The position numbers were made by a program, and so were the translations under genes. The notes under the pieces are model-generated. The model worked only from the letters and a program-made list of their open reading frames with translations. It made no database searches and was not told the origin of the DNA. A stretch of 64,000 nucleotides of DNA from Raphanus sativus (Eukaryota > Streptophyta > Magnoliopsida > Brassicales > Brassicaceae): contig NC_079517.1 in assembly GCF_000801105.2 (NCBI RefSeq), positions 15,872,001 through 15,936,000 on the forward strand, given 5' to 3'. The number at the start of each line of letters is the position of its first letter. Within the stretch, counting starts at the first letter, position 1. Shown here piece after piece: positions 36,348-48,852 of the stretch.

Positions 36348-36353
<6 letters not shown>
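35516..36353. other. no recognised gene; open CT-rich stretch
   Basis: A 107-codon open frame at 35831-36154 (+) is Ser/Pro/Leu-rich and pyrimidine-driven (TCTTCTTCTCC runs). It has no family I recognise and may be low-complexity sequence or a dead gene fragment. Confidence 0.35.

Positions 36354-36399
<46 letters not shown>
36354..36399. repeat. (TA)n microsatellite
   Basis: Uninterrupted TA dinucleotides for roughly 45 bp. Confidence 0.95.
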
Positions 36400-36402
<3 letters not shown>

Positions 36403-36618
36403 TATTATATAATTAATATGTGTACTAAAACTGTTGAAGACACCTAGTCTAGTAGTAATGAGCTTCTCTAAACTTATTCCAGGCCCGTGCTCGAGGGGAG
36501 TTAGGCTCATTATGTTGATTTTTTGAATTTTTAGGTTTAATTAACTGAGAAAAGACGAAAATATCCTTGTTTTCAACCTAAATCCCTGCAATTTTTTTAA
36601 CAGAGCAACAGCCACCAT

Positions 36619-36937
36619 GGCCTAGTGGTCAAGGTTTAAAAGGCTTATACACCCAAGTCTGGGATTTGAATCTCAGGCGACGCAAATTCTACACCAGGAG
36701 GTTTGAGTTTCAATTCCCGGAGAAGGCGAATTATGCAGAATATTGGAGACAAGTCTTACAAGGGATCTTCAGCATGGCGCAAGGAATACCGTCAGGAATG
36801 GATCTCATAGGGCGGCTCAGGGTGATGCAGTCAGACATGAATTCTTATAAAGCAGGTAGAATGGTCAGCTGTAATACTGTATCATCTATGTAATGTTTCT
36901 CGTTGTTTCTAATAGCATAATAAACCCGACAAAAAAA
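36619..36937 (+). mobile_element. tRNA-derived SINE (~319 bp)
   Basis: The body begins GGCCTAGTGGTCAAGG, which together with the preceding T forms an A box (TGGCCTAGTGG). A B-box-like TTTGAATCTC follows at about 36665, and the body ends in an A7 tail. It is flanked by 14-bp repeats GCAACAGCCACCAT (36605-36618) and GCAGCAGCCACCAT (36938-36951), one mismatch apart. Pol III boxes, A tail and long target duplication together define a SINE. Open frames inside it are not genes. Confidence 0.85.
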
Positions 36938-37159
36938 GCAGCAGCCACCATTCTTTTACTTTCGTGATTTCATTGTTTAATCTTGAAGATTTTAATCACA
37001 ATAGAACAAATCTAAGAGATCTGTGTGATTTAGAACATAAAATATACAAAAATGATAATTTAAAAAAAATCTGATTAATGCTCCGATTAACACCAACTCA
37101 CAGCGGTGGTCCTCCGCCCCCACGCATATCCGCCGATTAAAAGCCCATGGAGGCCGCAT

Positions 37160-38327
37160 TTTTTAACAAGTTTTTTTTCTTTTGATGCAAGCTCAAATTA
37201 CCTTAGAGCTAACTTTACTCTCTCAAATAGGTTCAACTGTAGTATTTAGGGATCAAATTCATAGGGAGCGTAGACACACAAAATATCAGATAGAATGTAA
37301 GATTAAGCTAAGCAGCAATAAATTAAACAGTAAATAAATTATAAAGCAGTAAATAATATTGAAATAGTTGTGAAAACAGATAAAACCAAAGCTAGACTTT
37401 CAGGTTTAGGTAATAAATTCTGATATAGTTGCTAAGTGACAATCAACCCTATAACTCGAATGCAATTATAAGATCTCCAGCTCTCACTGTGAGACTAGAA
37501 GTTTGAATCTGTACCATACTTTCATATGCGATACGGAACGAATGTCGATCGATACACCTATAGTATAGGATGTCGATCGATACGCTTCCAAACAGGCATT
37601 AGTGTTCAGATCCATAATTTCACTAAGTTGATTAAACCAGTGTGTCACTGCGACTAATAACCTAGCTCAACAGAATTACTATCATGTATAACCCTACTCT
37701 TGCAATTTTCAACTCCTAGATCATGATTCTAGTTAGCTACTCTAGAATGCAAGCAATAAGATCTAACTCTATGAAGGATTCTAGAAAATAACCTTAGAAG
37801 TTCTAATATCAATAATTCATCATAACCATGTTAAACCCTAAGTCTAACAAGTATTCTACTCAGACATAACCAAGCAATACATAGAGATAAACACGATTAA
37901 TTGCATAATTAGATTAGAGATAGAACAACCGAAGTTTCAAAACAATACTCCGAAGGAGTTCTTGATCTTCACTCCAAATCTTACAAAATATTCTAAGAAT
38001 AAAAGCCTATTTTTTTCTTTGTGTATGTGTATTTCCTAAACAATGGCATAACATATATATGTAGGTCAAAACACGTCAGGGACAATCTTGTAATTTGTGG
38101 AAGTTTAAGGGCCCAATTCTTGATCTCAGCCCGTAAGGCCTCTCGCATCGGGTGTCGACCGAAACCAAGGATGTATATCGAACGACACTTCCTCTGGGTA
38201 TCGACTCTGTCATCTCTTCATTTACTCAGCTACTAACTCCATTTAAGCTCCATTTCGGTCCATAAACTCCACAATGCTCCAAAACGCACCTAAACATGTA
38301 AAGACCCTAAAGTAAACTACATACATA
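37160..38327. mobile_element. retrotransposon-derived dispersed repeat (class I, LARD-like)
   Basis: About 1.1 kb of non-coding sequence has repeated GTCGATCGATAC motifs (37546 and 37571) and related GTGTCGACCG/GTATCGAC pieces near 38150-38205. This texture is familiar from non-coding parts of large crucifer LTR retrotransposons. LTRs, PBS and target duplications were not found, so the class is tentative. Confidence 0.35.
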
Positions 38328-38975
38328 ATATAAAGTAGGCCTACAATTTTGGTTTTCCGAAACCAAACCGCACCATCGGTTTTCAGTTAACCGAAATTTT
38401 GAAAACTAATTCCAAAATTAACCGAATAAAATTTTGGTTATTTCTCGGTTTTCACTTTTATTTCCAAAGTACGATTTTCAGTTAATTTTGGTATATTTTC
38501 TAAAATTATTTGGATATTTTTGGTTAAAATCGGCTATTTCGGTTAAATTTGGTTATTTTTTATTTTTTCGAGTAATTTCGGTTTGGTTTTTCATAGGGAT
38601 TGGCAAAAAAAAAACTGAACCAAACCAAATCAACCAACCGAACTCAAACCGATTCAAACCAGACCTAAGTATATGTCTAAACCATTTGGTTTGAGATTTT
38701 ATCAACCCAAATGGTTCAGTTTGATAGTTTTAAACCAAACCAAACCGAAAAATCGAAGTATTTTTAGTTAAATTAATTAAAATACTATTAATATTATAAT
38801 TTAATATATTTAACCATTTAAACTAAACAACTAAACAAAAATTTATGTACTTTACTTCTAAAAATAGAATAAATATAACTAAAAAATAAATAAAATAATA
38901 TGAATCTCATACATTAACATCAAAACCAAAAATTTATTATGATATTTATATTAGGTTGAAGATAATATTATAAAA

Positions 38976-39295
38976 CTAGAGTTTGACCGCACGACCTCTC
39001 GAATATTGTTTTGTCTTTCGTTTTTTGTGTGTTTTTGTTATTTTATGTTTACAAAATTTACATAATATTGACTAATAATATATTACATATTTTCTATGTT
39101 ATTGTGACAATTTTAATTGACATTTTATTTTCAGTATTGAGTAAATATAATTTAATTGTCAAATACCGTCAAATAAACTATAAATAATCAATTAAAATAA
39201 TGTCGTACAAACGCCTATACACTTAAAAATATAAAACATTTGGTCTTACTTATGTAAAAAGTAACTGCATTAGTCATTATTTACAAAAATTTAAA

Positions 39296-39335
<40 letters not shown>

Positions 39336-39711
39336 GTTAGTTTTATAATTTGCAATTTAAAATAGTACCTTACAATGAAATTGAATAAATCACTAATTAC
39401 TGGTGGATTGTTATCATAATATCAAGTCTTTTGTAGTTAAAGTAATATTTCATAATGTATAATGATGAATGATAAATTAGAGGGGAAATACTGAGGAGTG
39501 GGTTATTGTTTACGTACAATTTTTAAGGAAATTAGTTAATGGTTAAAAACGCAAACATTACTTTACAATTTTGTGTAGGATATTATTTAATGCTCATAAA
39601 GATAACATTACTTAATACATTATTTATTTAACTTTCAGTGGTATTGAATTGTAAATATATTGCAAGTTTAAGGGTGAAGTTAAGTTTGTACTTCTATTTT
39701 AATAGTATAGA
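38976..39711 (-). mobile_element. small Helitron nested in the inner hAT-like element
   Basis: On the minus strand it starts TCTATACTATTAAAATAGAA after A and ends …GCGGTCAAACT-CTAG before T, with only a degraded GC-rich subterminal hairpin. Same 5' family as the 6495-8384 Helitron. No coding content; includes a TA microsatellite at 39299-39331. Confidence 0.6.
39299..39331. repeat. (TA)n microsatellite
   Basis: About 33 bp of uninterrupted TA dinucleotides. Confidence 0.95.
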
Positions 39712-40629
39712 TTATTGGATTACATTTTCTAGATTCTTATTGTGATGTTTAGCTTTACATTTAAATACGAAGAAAGTAATGATTTAGTGTAAATGGTGAT
39801 TTATTTATGTTTTTATAAAATATCGTTTTACATTCTCTTAAGCCCTTTTTAGTTTATTTTCACAAAATAGCTTCCCAAGAAAAAAAATAACCAAAAGAGA
39901 TTTTATTAAAGGATAAATATGCATTTATAATACTTGGATTAACTAATCTAAGATTTAGGGTTTAGAGTTAAGGGGTGGAGTTTTAGGAATGTCTTCAAAT
40001 TTTTAAAAATAAAAAATTAAAATTAAAATTTTCAAAACCAAAAATGTTATTTTTGTAATTTTATTTTTAAGGGCTATTTTTTGTGACAAAAACTTAAAAA
40101 GGCTATTTGAGAGAATTGCCCATATATTTTTCTAATAAAACTAGAAAAAATAAAATAATTAACTCGATTGAACTGAATAAACAAAAATAATACCATATTA
40201 AACCGAACCAAACACAAACCAAACCGAATAGAAACCGAACCCAACATCACTGAACCCAACATCACCAAACCGAATACAAACCAAGCCAAAATAGTTTGAG
40301 TTGACTTTGGTTAAGGTTTTCCTAGATACAAATAAATCAAACCAAACCGAACCCATAATTAAACTGGAACGCCCACCCCTAGTTTTTTCGGTTGTTTTCA
40401 AACATTTTTTGTTTATTTTGGGTTTTCTTAATTTTGTTTTGAAAATCAAAAATCAAAAACCAAACTGAACCGCAAACATAATATTTTTTAAAGTCTTACC
40501 GAACTAAACTGAATCAAAAACCGTAACCGAATCAAAAAACAAAAATTTTGGTTCGGTTCGGACAAAAATCCCAAGGCTAATATAAAGACTCTAAATAAAC
40601 ATATAATATGGCATAGAATTGGTAAGATC

Positions 40630-40969
40630 AGTGCCGGCTTAGATAGGGGGACAAGCGGTGCAACCGCGGGGACAAGCGGTGCAACCGCGGGGACAAGCGG
40701 TGCAACAGCCCCGGGTCCAGTCCGTTGTCCCCTATTTATTAGTAGATAAGGGTCCAATTTTTAAAAATATATATATAATTTTATATTAAAAATAAAAAAG
40801 GAGTCCAAATTTTTTTATATGAAAGTATTTTTGTTTTATCATAGTTATTTTCTTAAATACTTCTGATATTTAAGAAAAAACACAAATATCTATCAGATTT
40901 TTTAAAGAAAGATATTAGTTAGGGAAATTTGTTTTTGCCCGAGAGCCCATGATACCATTGAGCCGGCCC
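40630..40969. mobile_element. 340-bp TIR element with 11-bp target duplication (MULE-like MITE)
   Basis: Ends AGTGCCGGCTTA and TTGAGCCGGCCC are short inverted repeats. TTGGTAAGATC is duplicated exactly on both sides (40619-40629 and 40970-40980). The paralogous segment at about 54372-54384 has a single TTGGTAAGATC and no insert. The 11-bp duplication fits Mutator-type elements best. It contains three direct 21-bp copies of a GGGGACAAGCGG-headed unit. Confidence 0.8.
40647..40709. repeat. 3 x 21-bp GC-rich tandem repeat
   Basis: Unit GGGGACAAGCGGTGCAAC plus CGC, repeated three times, the last copy ending …CAACAGC. Inside the 340-bp MITE. Confidence 0.95.
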
Positions 40970-41418
40970 TTGGTAAGATCCAAGGTATATCAACTTATAT
41001 CAAACCTAAGCATTTACGAATGATAACATATTTTGATTATATTATTGAAAATCAAATATGGCCAAAAAGTATTGAATACCATGAACCTGTAAAAATTATA
41101 TACTGGAATAATGGGAATTATACTATTTATAGAGAGTCTACTATACTATTTAAGATATAGTATTCTATTCTTCATGTTTTATATACTATTTACTTGAACT
41201 AAAACACTCTGCTTTCAAATTTGATATTTCTTTTCTCCGTCATTTTGGGTGATTGGTTGTAAGATCATGATTTTATTTAATGCAAAAAAAAAAGAAAAAC
41301 AAAATAAAAATATCACAGTAAGACTTGAAATAATATACCAACTTAGCTAGTGCAGTTTAGTTATTGTTATATATTAAGATAAAAACAATGAATATTGAAG
41401 GCAACAATTATTCAATAT

Positions 41419-41560
<142 letters not shown>

Positions 41561-41751
41561 GGACTGTGGAGAAGAAATGACCAATACTTTGAGGGAAAAG
41601 AAGACGATTGTGTAAAATGAATATAAGAATGTGTTATTTTATTGAATAAAACCACCGCCCGTAAAGATTAAAAGACTTAAATACTTGAAAAATAAAAATA
41701 TAGCATAATTTGGAAATGTGATAAAGAAAAACCATAAATCTAAAAAAACAT

Positions 41752-44700
41752 TTAGCAAATAGCTTCGACAGCGAGCCTTCTAGCAACACCACTGCAATCC
41801 GGTGCTCCAAACTTTTTTGTAGAGACATCAATGGAACACTTCTCTTTTCCAACGCATTCTTGTGTGAGAATATCAATAGTGTTGTTACTTGATTCACAAT
41901 TTCCTTTTTCAAAAGATCCACAACTGCCATCCGGGTTACCAAAGGAAGCAAATTTGATGGCAGAAATGGGTTTTCTGTCGCATGAAAGCTCAATAAAGTT
42001 TTTCTCATAAACATTAGCACATACACTTCCCACTCTAGTAGTTTGGAAACTGACAAGCGATGGGTTTCCTCCCATCTCCTCAAACAAAACAAGTGTGTTA
42101 TCTCCTTCTGCATTCAAGAAAGAACGAGGAACATGGTACCTGTTCAAGAAAAGAACAAAGCAAAAAATCCCAGTAAATATTTATCAGGTTTAACATTAGA
42201 ATATTTGATTCTAAAACCTAATAAGATGTGGAAAACATACCATCTCTGTGTGGGTTCTCCACAATTGGTCAGACATTTTTCAGCATGATAAGCACCTCTA
42301 TAATTACATTTTGCAGCACAACCATTTTTGCTTGAAATGAATGCTGGCCAATAACGTCCAATGTTGTTTCCATTGACCCAAGCTGTACCTTTTCCAAGTC
42401 CCAGAAGATCGACAACAACTGGATCATTTCCCAAGGGAGCCTTGAACGTAGTCTGAAAGATAAAATGGAATGATTTGATTTGATATTAAATAAAAAAGTG
42501 TTTGGTTAGTTATCTTATAGATAATAACACCTATTTACCTTATACCAAGTCATGGTTCGGTTAAATGGTACGCTTTCAACTGACCATTTAGACATTGATT
42601 CGGTTCTAAAGAGTTGGTTCTCAAACCCATTCAAACCGGTTTTGTAGCTCCATTTATGAGCAGACAAGTCCTTGGCTATAGTTTCATCACCACTTCTTCC
42701 ATTAATAAAAATGGGTCCAGTGATTCCAGCCGGCTTACTTTCAAAGAAAGCACCATAGTTCTATAAAAAATTTGACAAAAAAAATAGTTTTCAGTTAAAA
42801 ATTAAAAATAAAAGAGTTTAAACTTTAAAGAAAATACAAGATAAAAATAATATATAAGAACTTACCGCAAGTCCCACAGTTATGCTAAGAAGAGCAATGA
42901 CATTACGACCAGACTTAAACTTTACATCTTTCTCAAATACATAATGAAAATTTCCATCCTCAGCGTGTTGATTACCTAAAAATATAAATCAATGATTTTT
43001 GGTAGTTAGTGTTATTGAGATATGTACAACATATATAGGAGCTACTTACCAATATAGTGTCCATTGACAAAAGCGTGAAGGACATGAGCAGTACTGTTGA
43101 CGCGAAGAGACATGGTTTTACCCAAAAATGGATCTCGTTTTTTAAACTTAACGGTAGTCATGTACCATAGATAATCACTTTGGTCATTGGTTACTACTTT
43201 CTGATCAAATAATTGTGTATGTGTAGATTCTCCTTTTCCTTTCAAAAGGAAGTTGTCTATGTTCTCTGGTCTCCATGACCATTTCAGAGTTGAAGGGCTA
43301 TCCACAGCTTCATTTGATTTCTTAACCATCACTGAAGTCTGAGTGGTAATCTGAAAATTTAAAACCAACAAAAATGATATGTTTTTCTACAAATTTGAAT
43401 GAATAATGGTTGCTAGTATGAAAATTTAAAATCAACAAAAGAAATGTAAAATAAAAACCTTGGCAGTGTTGTAAGCCTCATTTTTGCAATCCGGTAAAAT
43501 GGTAACAGACCAAGCCGGAACAACATAAGATTCTCCTTGGAAACTTATTTTTGCATCTGAAGATTCATTTCCATTTCCAAAAAAGCAGCTTGATCCTTCT
43601 TCGGTTTTATAAATTGTTGCCTACATAATATTTTCATGATAAATAATTAGTTCAAGAATAAAATGTAAAATACTGATAAAATAATAAGAATATTACAGAT
43701 GCAGAGTTTCCAAAGTCAATGGTGGAGATGTTTCCGTATGTGAGAGTTCTCTCCATAGAATGAAGAACATCATGAAGTTGTTTCAAATGCCCATATTTTG
43801 GTTGATTCAAATTACCTAATAGACTTCCATGTTAGTAAAAATAGAAACTTCTAAAATATTTTAAATATGAATATACTTTAAATTTACCATATTCGTCAAG
43901 GGGAGCATCATAATCATATGAAGTTGTGATGTATGGACCACCTGCGGTTCTATCAAAGTTGGTGCCTCCATGGTACTATAATAATTAAAAAAAAATCAAT
44001 TACTCTTTCTAGTTAATGTCGATTTTATGTGAGCTTATTTTATTAAATAAGTTAATTTTTCATTATTATCTTTTACCATATAATAATTATTAAAAGTTCC
44101 TCCTCTTTGGAAGAATCTTGCAACGGAAAATGCAACATCTTCGGTTGTTCTGTGAGGATTTTTACCACCCCATTGCTTAAACCTAAACAAATAGAAGACA
44201 AAGTATATATATTTATGATAAAATATATATAAATAAGAAAAAAACCATACTGAAAATGAAACTAACCATCCGGTCCAATTCTCAGTCCACATCTTAGGAG
44301 TGTTGGGATTGTTTGGTACAAAATTGTCACAATAGAAGCCATTACATGTATTCAACTATTAAAACAAAACAATTTAAAAAAAAGTTAACCTTTGAATATA
44401 TTAAATAAATATTCATTATAACTAGACTGATCTAATTACCATAGGCTGAGGAGCATCATTTTGTTGACACATTATCCATGGAACACCTACATCAAGAGAC
44501 TGTGCCATGTTTGCACACCACTTAATGTATGCTTTACCCGATTCTCCGTAGGGTCCCATTACATTTCCATACTCATTTTCTATCTACAAGATTAATAAAA
44601 CAAAAAATATTTTTAAGAATTGTATATAACATTTGGAAACACATAATGTATTTAAAAGGTTAAATCAATTACCTGAGCAAGAATAATTGGGCCTCCTTGT

Positions 44701-45825
44701 GATGCAAATAAATTTTCTTTCTTGACCATGTCTACTATCATAGTTGTAAAGTTTTGCATCTCATCCTATACATAAATCATTCATTTAAAATTTAATTAAG
44801 TAATAACACTACATATATGATAAAAATAATATTGATCATCATGTAAGATTACCATAAATGCTTTATTTGTAGTTCTGAACACCATTCCAGGCATGTTGTG
44901 CAGCCACACAGGAAATCCTCTGTTTAAAATAATTAAAAAATTTGCATGTCAAAATTATTATATGAGAAACTGTAATATCATTATACAAGACGCTAACTCA
45001 TTAAGATAATTTATTAGAAAAACATATATATTACAACCAAAAGACTAGTATTGACATTTATGATACATAAGTTTTGGTATACTAATTTATAAAATCAATT
45101 CATTAGACCGTTTATCGACCAAAAAATTATATGGGAAACCACAATATCAGCATACAAGAAGCTAGCTTATTATGAAAATGTATTAAACTGTTATATATTG
45201 CATTTAAAGAGACTAGCTAAATCCATTTTAATACATTACCCGTAATTCCACTCCGCACATGCATATGGTCCTATGCGAAGAACACCATACAATCCTTCAT
45301 CTTGAATGGTTTTCAGGAACCTGATAAGATCTAATTTTCCAGAAAAATCATATTGACGGCGAGTAGGCTCATGCGCATTCCAGAAGACATAAGTTTCTAT
45401 CGCATCAAGACCTCCTTCTTTACTTTTTCTGATAAGATCCGGCCACATCTAAACATTTAAACAAAAACGATTATGATTAGTAGCAAACATAAAAGACTAA
45501 GACCACACATACTGTTTGATGTAAGGTAGATCAAAATACCTCGGGAGTGCTTCTAGGATAATGGATCGAACCAGAAAGGAGAACTCGGCGGTGACCATCA
45601 ATGGTAATGGCTCGGCCATCATGAGAAACGATTGTGGCATATGCACTACTTACGAAAAGAAAACATAAAATAAATCTTAGAGAAATCATATTTACCTAGA
45701 CAAATGGTTTATTGAATGAAGGAATATGAAAGCAAAGAAAGCTTTTTTATAGGGTATAAAATTCGTTACCTGAAGATAATATGGATAACTATAGATATTC
45801 CGAAAAACAAAAATTTAACTGCCAT
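41752..45825 (-). CDS. beta-galactosidase (GH35) with C-terminal SUEL lectin domain, tandem copy 1
   Basis: Sixteen exons from ATG 45823-45825 to stop 41752-41754 total 2475 bases, 824 aa. Boundaries: 45770-45825, 45540-45648, 45240-45448, 44853-44919, 44673-44765, 44440-44583, 44267-44355, 44077-44182, 43888-43975, 43697-43815, 43459-43620, 43050-43350, 42866-42975, 42539-42760, 42241-42452 and 41752-42139. A signal peptide ([18 protein letters not shown]) precedes the GH35 domain. Catalytic glutamates are visible in IENEYG (acid/base) and TENWTGW (nucleophile). The tail from ~residue 740 is the Cys-rich SUEL/D-galactoside lectin module. It most resembles the BGAL7/BGAL15 group. Such enzymes act in the apoplast and trim beta-galactosyl residues from wall polysaccharides. 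No breaks seen. Confidence 0.93.
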
Positions 45826-46215
45826 TTTATTTAAGTATAAAATTTGTTTATATTTTAACTAATTATTTTTAATTTTGTAACCAATACAAAAACATTTATC
45901 CTAATTTTTAATTTGAAACTGATTTGGATAATAACAGATTTTACGCCAAAAATATGAATCGATGTTGCTTTTCTGTTGAAATTTGTTATCAATTCATTAT
46001 ATCTGAAAACATGTCTGAACATGAAAAATTAACTGTTTTTAAATAATGTAAATATTAAAAGCATCATATAATACTTATTTATATGTTTTCATCTTATTTT
46101 TAACCAATTATAGTCTAAATAATCTTTTAACACTTTCCATTTTTCACAATGAAGATAAAATAATTTGTTTGACAACCTCTGCTTTTTATATAAAAGATAT
46201 ATTGTTGGTGTCGAT
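45826..46215. other. upstream region of BGAL copy 1, shared with copy 2
   Basis: About 390 bp 5' of the start codon is conserved with 59137-59520, then similarity stops. The duplicated promoter is therefore short. No clear TATA box chosen. Confidence 0.6.
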
Positions 46216-46599
46216 CAAATTTGTGTCTGAGCATTGAATAAATCTTATCATAACCATTAAAACTACTATGATAAACAAATCATTTGTCAATTGCCAAATT
46301 TATATGAATTATCTTTTACATTTATAAATATTACCCTTAAATATTCAGATAGTCGCACGAACTCAGTTGGAAATATCTAATTTTTATTGTGCTACTGTAC
46401 AAGAGTTTGATACTTAGTTTGACAACTTTTTCATTTTTTATTTTTGCATTGAATAAAACTGTTAACTTTTCTTATACGAACAAGGACCATTATCCATCAA
46501 ATCCTTATTTTCAAAACTCTCAAACAAATAAGCCTAATTTCATTGGCTCAAGTTTCTTAACTACTTTCTCTAATCAAAACATAATCACACATTTGATTT

Positions 46600-47215
46600 G
46601 GTTTCACCGTCTTCGTCGAGTTTCTCTCCTATGCACCTTGATATGTATTCTCACCAGAATCACCTTCATCGGAGAAACTTGCCAATAAGAAAACATCTTC
46701 GAGTAAACCATCTTCCATACCTATAATCTGTAATTTATAATCAGCATTTCCCACCAAAAGTGAGAATATTTTCTATTTAAATCTATGGGAATATTGATAA
46801 TCTTATTAAGAAGTACCATTGGAGATGGAATTCAAAGATTTTAACCGCTGCTTTTAAAGAGCAACAACATGATGGAGATGGAATTCGAAGTAAACTAACA
46901 TGAACCAAACTGGTTCAACTTCTTTTTCCCACCGAGATCAACTTCCTTGAAACCCTTTTAAAATTATAAACCCAACCAAACTTATCTTCATCCTCGATTC
47001 CTTTGGCTCTATCGTCTAGCCATCAGTAACAATTAATCCTCCGGATCATAAGGAAATTCAAGTAAATCTACTCCACCATAGGTAGAAGCGGCAAACAAAA
47101 GACTGAAGAAGAAAGTGCTTCAGTCTCTTCCAAAGCTCACTGTCTCGCCGGAATCACCTTGGTTGGAAAAAACTCGCCAAGGGCGACGATAAGCTCTGGT
47201 TCGTGTTCTTCAAAG
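46600..47215 (+). pseudogene. fragments resembling an ATL-type RING-H2 gene
   Basis: At 47088-47195 the frame reads ANKRLKKKVLQSLPKLTVSPES…EKTRQ, close to the segment just before the RING-H2 domain in some plant ATL ubiquitin ligases. A second partial match (…SPESPSSEKLA) lies near 46655-46685. The RING itself and the membrane segment are missing. Probably a rearranged gene fragment; identification is from memory of the family motif. Confidence 0.4.
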
Positions 47216-47255
47216 GAAGAAGAAGGGTTAAATATCTTAGAGAAATTACATCGTA

Positions 47256-47781
47256 CAGTAAAACTATAAAACAATAATATTGGGACTTCAAGAATTTATT
47301 AATTTATGGAGTTATTAATTTAAGAAGAATTTCCTTTTTTAATTTATATTTTTTAAAATATTTATAGTGTAGAAAACTGAAATGAATATTTTCATTTATG
47401 ATTATATATTGGTTAAAGTTTGTATAGATGTGTTTTAACTATTTTATTGGATTAATTATGTATTTTATGTATGATGATTACATATTGTGGAATACAAATT
47501 CACTTTTATATGTAGTTGGATAAAATTAGAGATAAAATTTATTTTAAAGAAAAATAAACAATAAAAGTTTTGTGTATGCTTAAAAAATTATATGTATGTT
47601 AATTATGTATTTATAATTTTAATGGGACCATATCTTTATCTAAGAGTTTTTAAAATATTATTATCTTATTATTTTATTGAATTATTACATATATTACACC
47701 GGTCCAACTTGGGATCGAAGATGTTTATTAATTTACCGTGTTTATTAATTTATCGAGTATTAATTTATAGACTTTCCACTG
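47256..47781. mobile_element. pogo-like MITE copy 2 (~526 bp)
   Basis: Starts CAGTAAAACTATAAAACAAT after TA and ends …ATAGACTTTCCACTG before TA. Long internal similarity to 33456-33915. Confidence 0.75.
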
Positions 47782-48699
47782 TATATAACGAACTATATTT
47801 CAATAAAATAGGAAAAATATATTTCAGCCGTCAAGAGAAAAAGGAAGATTTTTTATAGTTTCAAGCTGATGTCTGGAGGCTTCTATAGCTCCATCATCGG
47901 ATTGTTTGATTCATTTTGATTCTATTTCCTTAATTTGATCTAATTCTGCTTACTTATTTTGTCTGATAGCCAATTTATTTTAAATCTGACAAAGTTTTTA
48001 TTGTTTTTTGTATGTTTATTCCAATATATTTGGAAATATAAAAACCTCACTTCAATTGAATTTTTTAGAAAAAGTAATTGATAAATCTACTGCAGATGGT
48101 GGCGACAGGTCTTACCAGCTTTAATCGTTGATGGTTCTTCATGTGATAATGACGGATTTTTTCTGCAAACTATGTGTACTTCAAAAAGCAGAATCAAATT
48201 ATATAGAACAGTAATCTCTTTGACTCTAGTATTATCAAAAGAGCAATATAAAGAATTGTTTTGTCTCGGTGACTCCTACTAAAAAGTATTAAAAGAGAGG
48301 GACAATTCTTAATTCAGTCTAAAGCGTGTTGTTTCGGACTAATACGAAGATTATCTCGCTTAAGACTCAACTATTCCAGAAACAAATATGGGGTTTTTAT
48401 ATATATTTTTTTAATCATTCATACGCAAAATAAATTTGTGTTAGTTTACTTTGGATCTCTACTGGTGTATCTTTTTCTACATTTATTTTAATAGTTCTCA
48501 TTGTTTAAAACTCTTTGTCTACAAAGCTTAATAATACAATCCAACATAAAAAAAAATATAGTTTATATGTTTTAAAGCTTAAATAGCAATTACATCTGTT
48601 GTTAATATTTTGGATTTATATGAAAAAGAATTAAAAAAAAATCTTTTCTTAAGGATACATAGAATCAATAATCTTTCTTCATTTAAGATCATATCATTC

Positions 48700-48818
48700 C
48701 TAATAAATCTTATTTTATAAAAGTCACTTCTCCATGTTTTTCCTTTTGTAAAGCTTCCTAATAAATCTTATATTTTATAAAAGTCACTTCTCCATGTTTT
48801 TCCTTTTGAAAAGCTTAT
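48700..48818. repeat. tandem duplication of ~59 bp
   Basis: CCTAATAAATCTTAT…AAAAGTCACTTCTCCATG…CCTTTTG occurs twice in succession, nearly identical. Confidence 0.9.
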
Positions 48819-48852
48819 GTAAATCATGTGCTACATTTGTAAACAATTTCTT

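Larger units (their letters stand above)
38594..40381. mobile_element. hAT-like element nested in the outer one
   Basis: Ends TAGGGATTGGCAAAAAA and GGAACGCCCACCCCTA are of the TAGGG-TGGGC type. The flanks GTTTTTCA and GTTTTTTC agree for the first six bases, consistent with a target duplication altered by slippage in a T run. GGTTTGGTTTGG-type subterminal repeats on both sides; no transposase. Confidence 0.65.
38336..40579. mobile_element. outer hAT-like element, interrupted
   Basis: Left end TAGGCCTACAATTTTGGTTTTCCG and right end …CGGACAAAAATCCCAAGGCTA are inverted-repeat-like. They are flanked by a perfect 8-bp duplication ATATAAAG (38328-38335 and 40580-40587). Without the nested insertion it would be about 450 bp. 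The right end and its ATATAAAG flank recur twice in the duplicated segment (about 53935 and 54340). Confidence 0.75.

Noticed and set aside
36666..36893. 75-codon open frame (MNLRRRKFY…)
   Set aside because: Lies entirely within the SINE body bounded by target duplications.
37160..38327. Full-length LTR retrotransposon
   Set aside because: No paired LTRs, PBS or gag/pol motifs could be found, so only a tentative repeat call is made.
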